From positions 1 to 35,483 of IMG/VR virus record IMGVR_UViG_3300025674_000155: a stretch of DNA of 35,483 bases; one strand, 5' to 3'. The notes below the pieces were generated by a model. That model made no database searches, was not told where the DNA came from, and saw only the letters and a list, made by a program, of their open reading frames with translations. Positions 1-7,454 of the stretch are shown one piece after another. Positions within the stretch are counted from its first letter, which is position 1, and every line of letters starts with the position of its first letter. Made by a program: the position numbers and the translations under genes. The stretch comes from a virus.

Positions 1-1
1 A

Positions 2-199
2 CTAAACAAGGGCTTTTCAATCGTTCAAGCAATCGTTGATTCTTTTTCAGGAATCAATAAGGCAGTAATTATGGCACGTGGTGCTGAAGCTAATTACCAA
101 ATTGCCGAACAGTTACGACACGAGTATCCGGATATGAGTGTACCTGCAATTGCAGCTATGCTTAATGATCGTTTACGCAAGGAGGTTTATGGTGATTAA
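2..199 (+). CDS. C-terminal part of an unknown protein (5' truncated by window)
   Basis: The open frame runs from the window edge to a TAA at 197-199, giving the last 65 residues. The visible part is helical in character, with segments such as IVQAIVDSFSGINKA and MSVPAIAAMLNDRLRKE. I do not recognise a family. The stop overlaps the start of the next gene, whose Shine-Dalgarno (AAGGAGG, 179-185) lies inside this coding sequence, so the two are probably translationally coupled. The start codon lies outside the window. Confidence 0.6.
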   Translation, partial: LNKGFSIVQAIVDSFSGINKAVIMARGAEANYQIAEQLRHEYPDMSVPAIAAMLNDRLRKEVYGD

Positions 200-320
200 A
201 TTTATTAAAAAACTATTTACTCCTAAAGATCCTGTTGAACATTATCTAGCAAATGCACATGATGTGTATGATCTAGAAAATCGTTTAAAGGAACTTCGCC
301 GTAAAGGAATCTGGGTATAA
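189..320 (+). CDS. DUF3563-like small protein (43 aa)
   Basis: This 43-residue protein starts at ATG 189, three bases after a strong AAGGAGG. The stretch VEHYLANAHDVYDLENRLKE matches my memory of DUF3563, a short proteobacterial family built around YLxxAxDxxDLExRxxxL and of unknown function. The N-terminus (MVIKFIKKLF) is basic and hydrophobic, and the rest should form an amphipathic helix. The gene overlaps the end of the upstream gene and its stop overlaps the start of a 13-codon ORF. DUF3563 is mainly a bacterial chromosomal family, so its presence in a phage suggests acquisition from a host. The family call is from memory of the motif, not a search. Confidence 0.7.
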   Translation: MVIKFIKKLFTPKDPVEHYLANAHDVYDLENRLKELRRKGIWV

Positions 321-361
321 TGTGGCCGTATACAGAGGAAGAGGTTGAAGCCTTAAACTAA
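320..361 (+). CDS. 13-residue mini-ORF coupled to the DUF3563 gene
   Basis: The ATG at 320 shares its A with the stop of the DUF3563-like gene (TAATG arrangement) and opens a frame encoding MWPYTEEEVEALN before TAA. The peptide has a WPYT-plus-acidic pattern that I associate with very small ORFs next to DUF3563-type genes in alphaproteobacteria. That memory is not verified. Translation would depend on reinitiation, because no separate ribosome-binding site is visible. It could be a chance ORF, though the start-stop coupling is typical of real genes in this window. Confidence 0.4.
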   Translation: MWPYTEEEVEALN

Positions 362-369
362 AATAAATA
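362..369 (+). promoter_or_regulatory. Candidate late promoter (AATAAATA)
   Basis: The octamer AATAAATA fits the NATAAATA pattern of T4-superfamily late promoters. It lies upstream of the Cys-rich ORF and the lysozyme gene, which would be expected to be late. A start about 7 nt downstream would place the hairpin 371-394 at the very 5' end of the transcript. AT-rich DNA yields such octamers by chance, so position is the main support. Confidence 0.4.
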
Positions 370-370
370 G

Positions 371-394
371 ATGGGAGCGGGCAACTGCTCCCAT
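371..394 (+). terminator. Perfect 8-bp hairpin in the leader of the lysozyme operon
   Basis: ATGGGAGC (371-378) and GCTCCCAT (387-394) are exact reverse complements around an 8-nt loop. There is no following T-run, so it is not a classical intrinsic terminator. It could stabilise the late mRNA 5' end or attenuate read-through from the DUF3563 operon. The Shine-Dalgarno AGGAGGG (402-408) lies just outside the stem. Confidence 0.5.
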
Positions 395-412
395 TAACCA
401 TAGGAGGGTAAT

Positions 413-583
413 ATGATGAGTGAAGAACGTATCTGTGGAAATTGTAACCACCGTTGTCATTGTTATCAGCCAAGTTGTGAGGAATCAATTGGTGTTGGTA
501 TGTCAGACAAATACCAGCCTTGTGATTGCAAAAAGTGTGATTGCAGAAATGATATCCCATCAACTTTTACAAACAGGAATTAA
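413..583 (+). CDS. Cysteine-rich mini-protein, probable Zn binding (56 aa)
   Basis: ATG 413 (or 416) follows AGGAGGG at good spacing. The 56-residue product has a CGNCNHRCHC cluster near the N-terminus and a second CDCKKCDC cluster near residues 37-44. Paired CxxC/CxC clusters with an intervening His suggest a structural zinc site or a rubredoxin/zinc-ribbon-like knuckle. The family is not recognised. It lies between a late-type promoter with hairpin and the lysozyme gene, with 2 nt between its stop and the lysozyme ATG, so the two are probably expressed together. Confidence 0.65.
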   Translation: MMSEERICGNCNHRCHCYQPSCEESIGVGMSDKYQPCDCKKCDCRNDIPSTFTNRN

Positions 584-585
584 AA

Positions 586-1029
586 ATGAATATACATCAA
601 CTCAGAGAAGAATTAAAAATTGATGAAGGAGTAAAGTATGAAATATATCTCGACCATTTGGGTTTGCCTACTTTTGGCATCGGCCATTTGGTTATCGATA
701 GAGATCCAGAATTTGAAGCTCCAGTCGGCACTCCTGTCTCAGAAGATAGAGTCAATGAATGCTTCGACCAAGACGTTGAAATTATGCTTGGAGAGTGCAG
801 AAAACTCTACGAAGATTTTGATGACTTGCCTGAAGAAGCACAACTAATTATTGCCAATATGATGTTCAATATGGGCCGTCCTCGCCTGTCAAAATTTAAA
901 GGCATGAAACGTGGGGTAGATGCTCGCGATTGGAATGCTGCAGCAGATGAAATGGTAGATTCTAGATGGTATCGTCAGGTAACCAATCGTGCCGACCGTT
1001 TGGTACAAAGAATGAGAGCATTGGCATAA
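586..1029 (+). CDS. T4-type lysozyme / endolysin (GH24)
   Basis: The 147-aa product is a phage muramidase that cleaves the MurNAc-GlcNAc bond of peptidoglycan at lysis. The catalytic arrangement of T4 lysozyme (Glu11, Asp20, Thr26) is present as E14, D23 and T29 in DEGVKYEIYLDHLGLPTFGI, followed by GHL. The C-terminal helical lobe carries the expected NMMFNMG and WYRQVTNRADRLVQRM motifs. There is no signal peptide, so it should need a holin. Length is slightly below T4 gpe (164 aa). A second, secreted wall hydrolase is encoded at 15068-15610. Confidence 0.93.
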   Translation: MNIHQLREELKIDEGVKYEIYLDHLGLPTFGIGHLVIDRDPEFEAPVGTPVSEDRVNECFDQDVEIMLGECRKLYEDFDDLPEEAQLIIANMMFNMGRPRLSKFKGMKRGVDARDWNAAADEMVDSRWYRQVTNRADRLVQRMRALA

Positions 1030-1037
1030 AAAAACAC

Positions 1038-1066
1038 TTTACATTTCTCCGATAATGTATTATAAT
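1038..1066 (+). promoter_or_regulatory. Early-type promoter P1 (before DNA polymerase)
   Basis: TTTACA (1038-1043), 17 bp, TATAAT (1061-1066), with AAACAC immediately upstream and ATG-TAT before the -10. It belongs to a family of eleven near-identical elements in this window. The predicted start near 1073 lies 17 nt before the polymerase ATG, and the leader contains CGGAGG (1080-1085). Confidence 0.85.
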
Positions 1067-1089
1067 AGTACTATGTTGTCGGAGGTTTT

Positions 1090-3612
1090 ATGTCATTTTA
1101 TACATCAGTAGTTCGTTATTCTAACTATATGCTTTACCGTGGCTATGATAATAACGGTAAAAAAATATTCAGAAAAGATTTTTTCAAACCAACATTCTAC
1201 ATACCAGCCCAAAAAGATACGGGTTGGCGTGGACTGGATGGTACAGCAGTTGGACCTGTTGAATTTGAATCCATGCGCGAGGCCAAAGGATGGCTTGAGC
1301 AATATGAAGATGTAAAAGGATTTCAAGTTTATGGTTCAACTAACTATATTCACCAATACATTACGGAAAAATTTCCACGTGATATTGAATTTGATCGTGA
1401 CCTAATTAATGTAACCACAATTGATATTGAAACTGCATATGAAAATGGATTTCCTAATCCAGAAGATGCAGACCAAGAAATATTGGCCATCACAATGAAA
1501 AATAATATTGATGGCATTTATCACGTTTGGGGTTATGGTGACTTTGATACAGAGGCATCTCTTATCAAACCGGTTCAATATCGTAAGTGTAAGGACGAAG
1601 TAGAACTTCTAGTAAGTTTTCTTGATTTTTATTCCAGACAAGATGTAATACCAGACGTATTAACTGGTTGGAATGTTAGGTTCTTTGATGTGCCATATCT
1701 TGTAAACCGAGTGTCTCGCATACTTGGTCTTGATATGGTAAAAAAGTTCTCTCCTTGGGGTATGATTGAACATCGTAATATAACTCGTATGAATCGTAAG
1801 GAAATCACATACGATATCAGAGGTGTTCAGATCCTAGACTATCTGGAACTATTCCAAAAATTTGGTTACACATACGGAAAACAAGAATCATATAAACTTG
1901 ATCATATTGCCTATGTTGTCCTAGGGACAAAGAAACTATCCTTTGAGGAATCCGGCTCACTTCGTAATCTATATAAAGACGACCACCAAAAATATATTGA
2001 TTATAATATGAAAGATGTTGAATTGGTGGATCGTCTTGAAGATAAAATGGGTCTTATCACACTTGCCATGACCGTGGCATATAAAGGTGGTGTAAACTAT
2101 GGTGATGTGATGGGGACCGTTGCAATTTGGGAATCAATTATTTATCGAAAGTTGATTACCCAAAAATCAGTACCACTGGCATTTTCCGACAACGCAACAA
2201 AGACTAACTTTGCCGGTGGTTTTGTCAAGGATGTTCAGGTTGGAATGCATGACTGGGTTGTGTCATTTGACCTGAACTCCTTGTATCCTAATATTATTGT
2301 GCAATGGAATATGTCACCAGAGACATTGGTACGTGGTGTGCCTGGTGTAAAATCTGGCGTGGACCATTATCTTGGTTATTATGGTTCTGAATTGGATCCA
2401 CTTCATGAGGCTGTCCGTGACAAAAACTATACAGTTGCCACTAATGGATCCACATACCGTAAGGATATAGATGGGGTTGTTCCATCCATTATTGTTGACT
2501 ATTATGATGACCGACGGTCTGTTAAAAACCAAATGTTGGCAGCAGAAAAACAATATCAAAAAACAAAAACGTATGAACTTGAAAAAGAAATTAATCGGTT
2601 GCATAACCAACAGATGGCTATTAAAATTTTGATGAACTCACTTTATGGTGCTCTTGGTAATCAATATTTTAAATACTTTGACTTGCAGGTTGCCGAGGCC
2701 GTAACCTTAACAGGGCAGATGGTTATCCAATGGGCAGAAAAAGCCGTTAATGAAACTATGAATAAGGTAATGAAAACAAATGGAAAAGATTACGTTATTG
2801 CTATTGATACCGATTCTCTTTATATTAATTTCGGTCCTCTTATAGAGCAATTAAATCCAAAAAATCCAGTACAGTTTCTTGATAAGGTTTGCCAAGAACA
2901 TTTTGAACCTATTCTGAAAAAATCCTATGATGATCTATTCCATAAGATGAATGGTCACAAACCAAGAATGGAAATGTCAAGAGAGGTTATTGCAGACCGC
3001 GGAATCTGGACTGCCAAGAAACGCTATATACTTAATGTGCATAACTCAGAAGGTGTACAGTATGATGAACCTAAACTCAAAATTATGGGCATTGAGGCCA
3101 TCAAGTCGTCAACTCCCGAGGTTGTCCGAGGTAAATTCAAAGAGGCATTTCGGATTATCATTTCGCAAGGTGAAAAAGATACTCAGAACTTCATACAGAA
3201 ATTCAAATCGGATTTTAAATCGCTCCCACCCGAGGCAGTGGCATTTCCACGGGGTGTCTCGAATATTACAGACTGGCGCGATAGGAAAACTATATACAAG
3301 AAAGGTAGCCCTATTCACGTCCGAGGATCCTTGCTATATAATAAACACCTCAAAGATGGAAAACTCACACAAAAATATGAATTAATTGAAAATGGCAGTC
3401 GGATTAAATTCTGTTATCTAAAACTACCAAACAGAATTAAGGAAAACGTAATTGCATTCCCAGACCAATTACCAAAAGAATTACAACTTGACCGCTATAT
3501 AGATTATGAATTACAATTTGAAAAAACATTTATTGAACCACTCAGACTAATATTGGATGCAGTTGGTTGGACAGTAGAAGAACAACAGACACTGGAGGAT
3601 TTCTTTGTATGA
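1090..3612 (+). CDS. 43: DNA polymerase, family B (T4 gp43-like)
   Basis: This is the replicative DNA polymerase of a T4-like phage, with 3'-5' exonuclease and polymerase domains in 840 aa (T4 gp43 is 898 aa). Exonuclease motifs: Exo I DIET (D112, E114), Exo II GWNVRFFDVPYL, Exo III YNMKDVELV. Polymerase motifs: A SFDLNSLYPNII (D394), B KILMNSLYGALGN, C IAIDTDSLYI (D573, D575), then KKRYI. The N-terminal FYTSVVRYSNYMLYRGYD resembles gp43. It begins at ATG 1090 after GGAGG and has its own early-type promoter. Its stop overlaps the next gene as ATGA. No intein or intron is seen. Confidence 0.97.
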   Translation: MSFYTSVVRYSNYMLYRGYDNNGKKIFRKDFFKPTFYIPAQKDTGWRGLDGTAVGPVEFESMREAKGWLEQYEDVKGFQVYGSTNYIHQYITEKFPRDIEFDRDLINVTTIDIETAYENGFPNPEDADQEILAITMKNNIDGIYHVWGYGDFDTEASLIKPVQYRKCKDEVELLVSFLDFYSRQDVIPDVLTGWNVRFFDVPYLVNRVSRILGLDMVKKFSPWGMIEHRNITRMNRKEITYDIRGVQILDYLELFQKFGYTYGKQESYKLDHIAYVVLGTKKLSFEESGSLRNLYKDDHQKYIDYNMKDVELVDRLEDKMGLITLAMTVAYKGGVNYGDVMGTVAIWESIIYRKLITQKSVPLAFSDNATKTNFAGGFVKDVQVGMHDWVVSFDLNSLYPNIIVQWNMSPETLVRGVPGVKSGVDHYLGYYGSELDPLHEAVRDKNYTVATNGSTYRKDIDGVVPSIIVDYYDDRRSVKNQMLAAEKQYQKTKTYELEKEINRLHNQQMAIKILMNSLYGALGNQYFKYFDLQVAEAVTLTGQMVIQWAEKAVNETMNKVMKTNGKDYVIAIDTDSLYINFGPLIEQLNPKNPVQFLDKVCQEHFEPILKKSYDDLFHKMNGHKPRMEMSREVIADRGIWTAKKRYILNVHNSEGVQYDEPKLKIMGIEAIKSSTPEVVRGKFKEAFRIIISQGEKDTQNFIQKFKSDFKSLPPEAVAFPRGVSNITDWRDRKTIYKKGSPIHVRGSLLYNKHLKDGKLTQKYELIENGSRIKFCYLKLPNRIKENVIAFPDQLPKELQLDRYIDYELQFEKTFIEPLRLILDAVGWTVEEQQTLEDFFV

Positions 3613-3998
3613 CAAACTTTAAGGCCGTAGGCGAATTTATGAACACATTTGGTCAAGAGGTAAAGACAGAACCGGATTGGCCAGATGAGGACACCCAGAA
3701 ATTAAGACTTGAATTGATTGCTGAAGAACTAGAGGAGATGTGGGATGCGATTGAAAATAAAGACCTCGTCAGTGTTGCTGATGCTCTTACTGACATTCTG
3801 TACGTTACTTATGGTGCAGGTCATGCTTTCGGTATAGACCTTGATAAGTGCTTTGAGGAAGTACAAAGATCTAATATGAGTAAACTTGGTGAAGATGGTA
3901 AACCTATTTACCGTGAGGATGGTAAAGTATTAAAAGGTCCAAATTATTCGGAACCAGATCTAAAAAACACTTTACATTTTCCGAAAGATGTGATATAA
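3609..3998 (+). CDS. MazG-like NTP pyrophosphohydrolase
   Basis: The 129-aa product matches the all-alpha NTP-PPase fold (MazG/PRA-PH). An acidic metal-binding helix ELIAEELEEMWDAIE is followed by a second helix with DALTDILYVTYG, giving the ExxE...ExxD-type arrangement. A tail FEEVQRSNMSKLGEDGKP is typical of phage and bacterial homologues. Such enzymes hydrolyse nucleoside triphosphates to monophosphates, and phage versions are thought to adjust host nucleotide pools or ppGpp. The start at ATG 3609 overlaps the polymerase stop (ATGA), indicating coupling. Promoter P2 for the next gene is embedded in its last codons. Confidence 0.85.
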   Translation: MTNFKAVGEFMNTFGQEVKTEPDWPDEDTQKLRLELIAEELEEMWDAIENKDLVSVADALTDILYVTYGAGHAFGIDLDKCFEEVQRSNMSKLGEDGKPIYREDGKVLKGPNYSEPDLKNTLHFPKDVI

Positions 3999-3999
3999 T
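3971..3999 (+). promoter_or_regulatory. Early-type promoter P2 (before TAGT glycosyltransferase 1)
   Basis: TTTACA (3971-3976), 17 bp, TATAAT (3994-3999), with AAACAC before the -35 and ATG-TGA before the -10. It lies entirely inside the 3' end of the MazG-like gene. The predicted start is near 4006, followed by AAGGG and ATG 4025. Confidence 0.85.
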
Positions 4000-4024
4000 A
4001 TACAAAATACAATAAGGGTTTATT

Positions 4025-4984
4025 ATGCATTATCCACAGTATCCAATCTATATTATCTCTAAAGGCAGATGGGATTCACGTATGACACAACGTACGATGG
4101 AAGACCTAGGTTTGCCATACCGAATTGTCATTGAAGATTCTGAATATGACAAATACGCAGAAAATGTACCTAAGGAAAAAATCTTAGTTTTACCAGATGG
4201 TTTTCGTGATAATCCACTATATGCAAAAGTGGATGAAAACACTGGACTCATTGGTGGTTCAATTCCTGTCCGTAACTTTGTTTGGGAACATTCCATCTCT
4301 GAAGGTCATGATCGCCATTGGGTTCTAGATGATAATATGAGACACATTTATCGGCTACATCAAAACAAAAAAATTCGAATGGAATCCGGATCATCATTTA
4401 GGATCATTGAGGACTTTGTTAACAGATACGAAAATGTAAAATTGGCCGGTATGAATTATGCATTCTTTTGCCCATCAATGGTTAAACGGCCACCATATTA
4501 TGTGAACACTAGAATTTACTCTTGTATTCTAATTGATAACTCATTGCCATTCCGTTGGCGTGGCAGATTCAATGAGGATACTGATTTATCAATACGTGTA
4601 TTAAAAGAAAATGCATGTACCATGTTGTTTAATCAATTCCTTGTCGGCAAGGCCGCCACTATGACAATGAAAGGTGGTAATACCGAAGAGGTTTACAACA
4701 TCGATAAGGTTGGTGACCGAAACCATCGTGAAGGTGCCGATGACTTTGATAACCGTAGGGAATTTGCAGATTCACTTGTAACGCAACACCCTGACGTTGT
4801 TAAGGTTGCATTTAAATGGGGCAGATGGCATCACAATGTTGATTATTCAGTATTCTTACAAAAACCTAAAATGAAACCTGGACTAAATATACCACGTGGC
4901 ACTAATGAATACGGAATGGTATTAAAGGAAATTTCGCCAGACCAATTAGATGATGATAAAGGAGATGAGAACAGTGGCGACTAA
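4025..4984 (+). CDS. GREB1/TAGT-type glycosyltransferase, copy 1
   Basis: The 319-aa product resembles the TET-associated glycosyltransferase (TAGT) / GREB1 group, GT-A-fold enzymes found in phages and predicted to transfer sugars onto modified DNA bases. Visible features are the N-terminal IYIISKGRWDSR, the mid-protein acidic motif HWVLDDNM (DxD-like, binding nucleotide-sugar and metal), CILIDNSLPFRWRGRFNEDTDLSIR, and MTMKGGN. It shares this plan with the protein at 5257-6156, so the two are paralogues. It has its own promoter and lies next to the DNA polymerase. The DNA target is inferred from family knowledge; protein or glycan acceptors are possible. Confidence 0.75.
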   Translation: MHYPQYPIYIISKGRWDSRMTQRTMEDLGLPYRIVIEDSEYDKYAENVPKEKILVLPDGFRDNPLYAKVDENTGLIGGSIPVRNFVWEHSISEGHDRHWVLDDNMRHIYRLHQNKKIRMESGSSFRIIEDFVNRYENVKLAGMNYAFFCPSMVKRPPYYVNTRIYSCILIDNSLPFRWRGRFNEDTDLSIRVLKENACTMLFNQFLVGKAATMTMKGGNTEEVYNIDKVGDRNHREGADDFDNRREFADSLVTQHPDVVKVAFKWGRWHHNVDYSVFLQKPKMKPGLNIPRGTNEYGMVLKEISPDQLDDDKGDENSGD

Positions 4985-5267
4985 TAAAAACAATGTGGAT
5001 GATGTATCAAATAATTTGTTTATATTATCCGGTGATGAAGAAGAAAGGACTCCATACGAGTGGGACGGTATGCCAGCATTTGAACAACCAAAGGGTGAAG
5101 CAGAAATTAAAATGATTGTGCGATTCAGAACTTACGAAGATGTAAGAGAATTTGCAGAAAAAATTGGTCAGAATAATATTACTGACCGAACAAAGTCCAT
5201 TTGGTATCCAGCATTGGATAAAGGCCGAAACAGTTTATTACGCTGGATGGATGAGGATGATGCTTAA
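4974..5267 (+). CDS. Conserved phage protein with TKSIWYP motif, between the two glycosyltransferases
   Basis: Unknown 97-aa acidic protein. I favour GTG 4974 because AAAGGAG (4958-4964) sits 9 nt upstream; ATG 4965 in the same frame abuts that site too closely. The sequence contains WDGMPAFEQP, a central VRFRTYEDVREFAEKIGQ and then TKSIWYP, a pattern I have seen in many small phage proteins of unknown role. It overlaps both glycosyltransferase genes, so it probably belongs to the same pathway or complex. No catalytic motif is visible. Confidence 0.7.
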   Translation: MATNKNNVDDVSNNLFILSGDEEERTPYEWDGMPAFEQPKGEAEIKMIVRFRTYEDVREFAEKIGQNNITDRTKSIWYPALDKGRNSLLRWMDEDDA

Positions 5268-6156
5268 CCCAAAAAAATACTTAACGGAAACAACTGATAT
5301 ATTCCAAGATGTAGAAACACATTTTGATATTGAATCATATGTTTCTGATCTTATTTCGTCTTATGATCAACATACAAAAGTTGAAGAGCCAATTTATATT
5401 TTATCAAAGGGTCGACATGATTGTACATATACCAATTTAACCCTTGATAAGGATAATGTTTCCTATAAGTTTATTGTTGAACCTCAAGACTATGATGCCT
5501 ATGCAGAAAACCATGGTACTGAAAAATTAGTAAAGTTGGATAAAAATAATGGTGGTATTGATTACGCCAGAAATTTTGCAAAGGAATATTCCAGAAGTCA
5601 AGATGAAAAATGGCACTGGCAAATGGATGATGATATCCAAAATTTCAGAATCAGAATGAATGGTAAGAATGAAAAAATGCCAGCAAGGCATAATTTATCC
5701 ATAGTTGAAAATACCACAAAACTTTTTGATAATATTGCTATATCTGGAATCAGTAGTTCAGCATTTGCCTTTTCAAAGAAACAGCCAGTAAAGATTAATC
5801 AACTTGCATATTCATGTGTATTGATAAACAATTCGGTTGACCTAAAGTGGGATATTGGTGGCTGTGAGGATTGGCATTATACCTTATGTGCACTAGAAAA
5901 GAATTGGTGTACAATTGCCTTTTCACACGTTGTTTTTGATGCACCTACAACTGGTGTACAAAAAGGCGGCAATATGACCCATTGGGAATCAACCGAAAAA
6001 CGTAAACAATTATATGAACGGTTTGTAAAACACTGGCCAAATAACTTTGCTGTAAAACCTATGACTGGACCAAAGGGTTGGAAACTTCAACATAAGAGAA
6101 GATTCTTTACTGATTATAAACAGAAACCAATAATTAATGGTTTACATTTACAGTGA
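5257..6156 (+). CDS. GREB1/TAGT-type glycosyltransferase, copy 2
   Basis: Paralogue of the protein at 4025-4984. It has an extra N-terminal segment of about 45 residues, then IYILSKGRHD, a DYARNFAKEYS helix, HWQMDDDIQNF (acidic metal/nucleotide-sugar motif), SCVLINNSVDLKWDIGGCEDWHY and GVQKGGN. These align in order with IYIISKGRWD, LDDN, CILIDNSLPFRW, NEDTD and MKGGN of copy 1. The start is uncertain among ATG 5251, 5257 and 5260; all overlap the upstream gene. Divergence between the copies suggests different acceptors or sequential sugar additions. The enzyme class is reasonably secure; the substrate is inferred. Confidence 0.72.
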   Translation: MMLNPKKYLTETTDIFQDVETHFDIESYVSDLISSYDQHTKVEEPIYILSKGRHDCTYTNLTLDKDNVSYKFIVEPQDYDAYAENHGTEKLVKLDKNNGGIDYARNFAKEYSRSQDEKWHWQMDDDIQNFRIRMNGKNEKMPARHNLSIVENTTKLFDNIAISGISSSAFAFSKKQPVKINQLAYSCVLINNSVDLKWDIGGCEDWHYTLCALEKNWCTIAFSHVVFDAPTTGVQKGGNMTHWESTEKRKQLYERFVKHWPNNFAVKPMTGPKGWKLQHKRRFFTDYKQKPIINGLHLQ

Positions 6157-6169
6157 TATATGATATAAT
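6141..6169 (+). promoter_or_regulatory. Early-type promoter P3, predicting a leaderless mRNA
   Basis: TTTACA (6141-6146), 17 bp, TATAAT (6164-6169). Counting six bases from the -10, position +1 is 6176, the A of the downstream ATG. No Shine-Dalgarno precedes that ATG. The AAACAC extension is absent here. The promoter lies in the last codons of glycosyltransferase 2. Confidence 0.75.
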
Positions 6170-6175
6170 ACTATT

Positions 6176-7108
6176 ATGCAAATATCCGGTACTATATTCA
6201 AATCTTTATTTGACAACAAAACTCAAGGCAGATTCGATCTGGCAGACTTTGATGCATTTGAAAAAGTTCTATATGAACTGTCCGAAGTAAAACGTAAGGA
6301 CAAAAAAGATGCATCATTAATGTCACCTGCTACATATTTGGCAGATACCACACGTAAGAATGATAATGTCATTGAATGGTCTGGTTGGTGTTGTGTGGAT
6401 ATTGATGATTATAAACCAAATGGAGATTTGGAATATGATTTACTTAACCGTTTTGGTAATTATCGTTTTGTTTGCTATAGTACGGCAAGTAGTACAATCG
6501 ATCAACCAAAGTTCAGACTTGTGTTCCCACTTACGACATCGGTTGAACGAGACAAAATTAAGCACTTCTGGTATGCGCTTAACACAGAACTCGGAGACCT
6601 CGCAGATAAGCAGACTAAAGACTTATCTAGAATGTATTATATCCCTGCGACGTATGGTAATGCTCACAACTTTATTTTTAGTAATAGAGACAGTGATTTT
6701 ATTGATCCTAATGAATTAATGTTCAAACATGAATATCATCAGAAATCAAATCTTAATAATTTCTTTGATAGATTACCTGATGCCATTCAACAACAAATTA
6801 TCGAACACCGTAAACAGAAATTAGATAATACAAATATTGCCTGGACATCCTATAGAGATTGTCCATTCTTTCCTAAAAAACTTGAGGCAGAATATCGCCT
6901 TATTAATAATACTGGTTGGTACCATAAAATGTATCAGATTATGGTTGCCATTGCCGGTAATGCCATTAAAAGAAATTATCCAATTACGTCTGCAGAAATA
7001 TCCAAAATGTGCAGAGAACTTGATATGGAAACAGGTAACTGGTATGAGAACCGGCCACTGGATAAAGAAGCCGATAGAGCTCTAGAATACGTATACAAAA
7101 ATATGTAA
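6176..7108 (+). CDS. AEP/primase-like protein (BT4734-type N-terminal domain)
   Basis: The 310-aa product resembles archaeo-eukaryotic primase-like domains (BT4734/RepB-type). WCCVDIDDYKPNGD around residue 70 has the paired-acidic DID motif, then YSTASSTIDQPKFRLVFPLT, which resembles the FRLVxPL strand near the second active-site segment, and KDLSRMYYIPATYGN. The C-terminal half (ISKMCRELD, DKEADRALEYVY) resembles PriCT-like helical tails. If correct, it would make primers beside the gp43 polymerase, and no canonical gp61 primase is visible in this window. Promoter position predicts leaderless translation. The family call is moderate; a nucleic-acid-binding non-enzyme is possible. Confidence 0.55.
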   Translation: MQISGTIFKSLFDNKTQGRFDLADFDAFEKVLYELSEVKRKDKKDASLMSPATYLADTTRKNDNVIEWSGWCCVDIDDYKPNGDLEYDLLNRFGNYRFVCYSTASSTIDQPKFRLVFPLTTSVERDKIKHFWYALNTELGDLADKQTKDLSRMYYIPATYGNAHNFIFSNRDSDFIDPNELMFKHEYHQKSNLNNFFDRLPDAIQQQIIEHRKQKLDNTNIAWTSYRDCPFFPKKLEAEYRLINNTGWYHKMYQIMVAIAGNAIKRNYPITSAEISKMCRELDMETGNWYENRPLDKEADRALEYVYKNM

Positions 7109-7136
7109 TTTTTTTAATTTTTTTGTAAAAAAACAC

Positions 7137-7165
7137 TTTACATTATACTCTAGATGGTTTATAAT
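7137..7165 (+). promoter_or_regulatory. Early-type promoter P4
   Basis: TTTACA (7137-7142), 17 bp, TATAAT (7160-7165), with AAACAC upstream and ATG-GTT before the -10. Preceded by T-rich runs (7109-7124). The leader contains TAAGTGTTTT and then GGAGCTAAA before ATG 7200, both repeated in the leader of promoter P10 at 24540. Confidence 0.87.
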
Positions 7166-7199
7166 AGTATTATAAGTGTTTTTAATTTAGGAGCTAAAC

Positions 7200-7454
7200 A
7201 TGACAAATTTCGGAATCAACTTTGTAAGTGCACAAGATGCAGGTCTTACCCTTACTATTGAAACTTTAAATGGTGAAATCCAGCGTCGTGCAAAAGATGC
7301 ATACGATGTTGCAGATTGGATCAAAGAATTTGGTATTTCATCAAGATGTTTCTTTTCATCAACCATGGACTTTGCTGCAGAAGAAGGTTTTGCAGATGAT
7401 GATGGTGCAATGGAAATGTTTGATCGTGGCGCCAAAATTGCTGGAGTTGCATAA
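7200..7454 (+). CDS. Unknown early protein (84 aa)
   Basis: Small acidic protein expressed from promoter P4 with the shared GGAGCTAAA leader. The sequence includes GEIQRRAKDAYDVADWIKEF and a C-terminal acidic helix ending DRGAKIAGVA. No domain is recognised. Promoter class and position suggest an immediate-early gene, possibly a host-takeover factor. Its stop overlaps the start of the next gene (TAATG). Confidence 0.75.
   Translation: MTNFGINFVSAQDAGLTLTIETLNGEIQRRAKDAYDVADWIKEFGISSRCFFSSTMDFAAEEGFADDDGAMEMFDRGAKIAGVA

Noticed and set aside
2951-3385. 144-codon open frame overlapping the polymerase gene
   Set aside because: Shadow frame inside a confidently identified polymerase; no ribosome site and no protein-like features.
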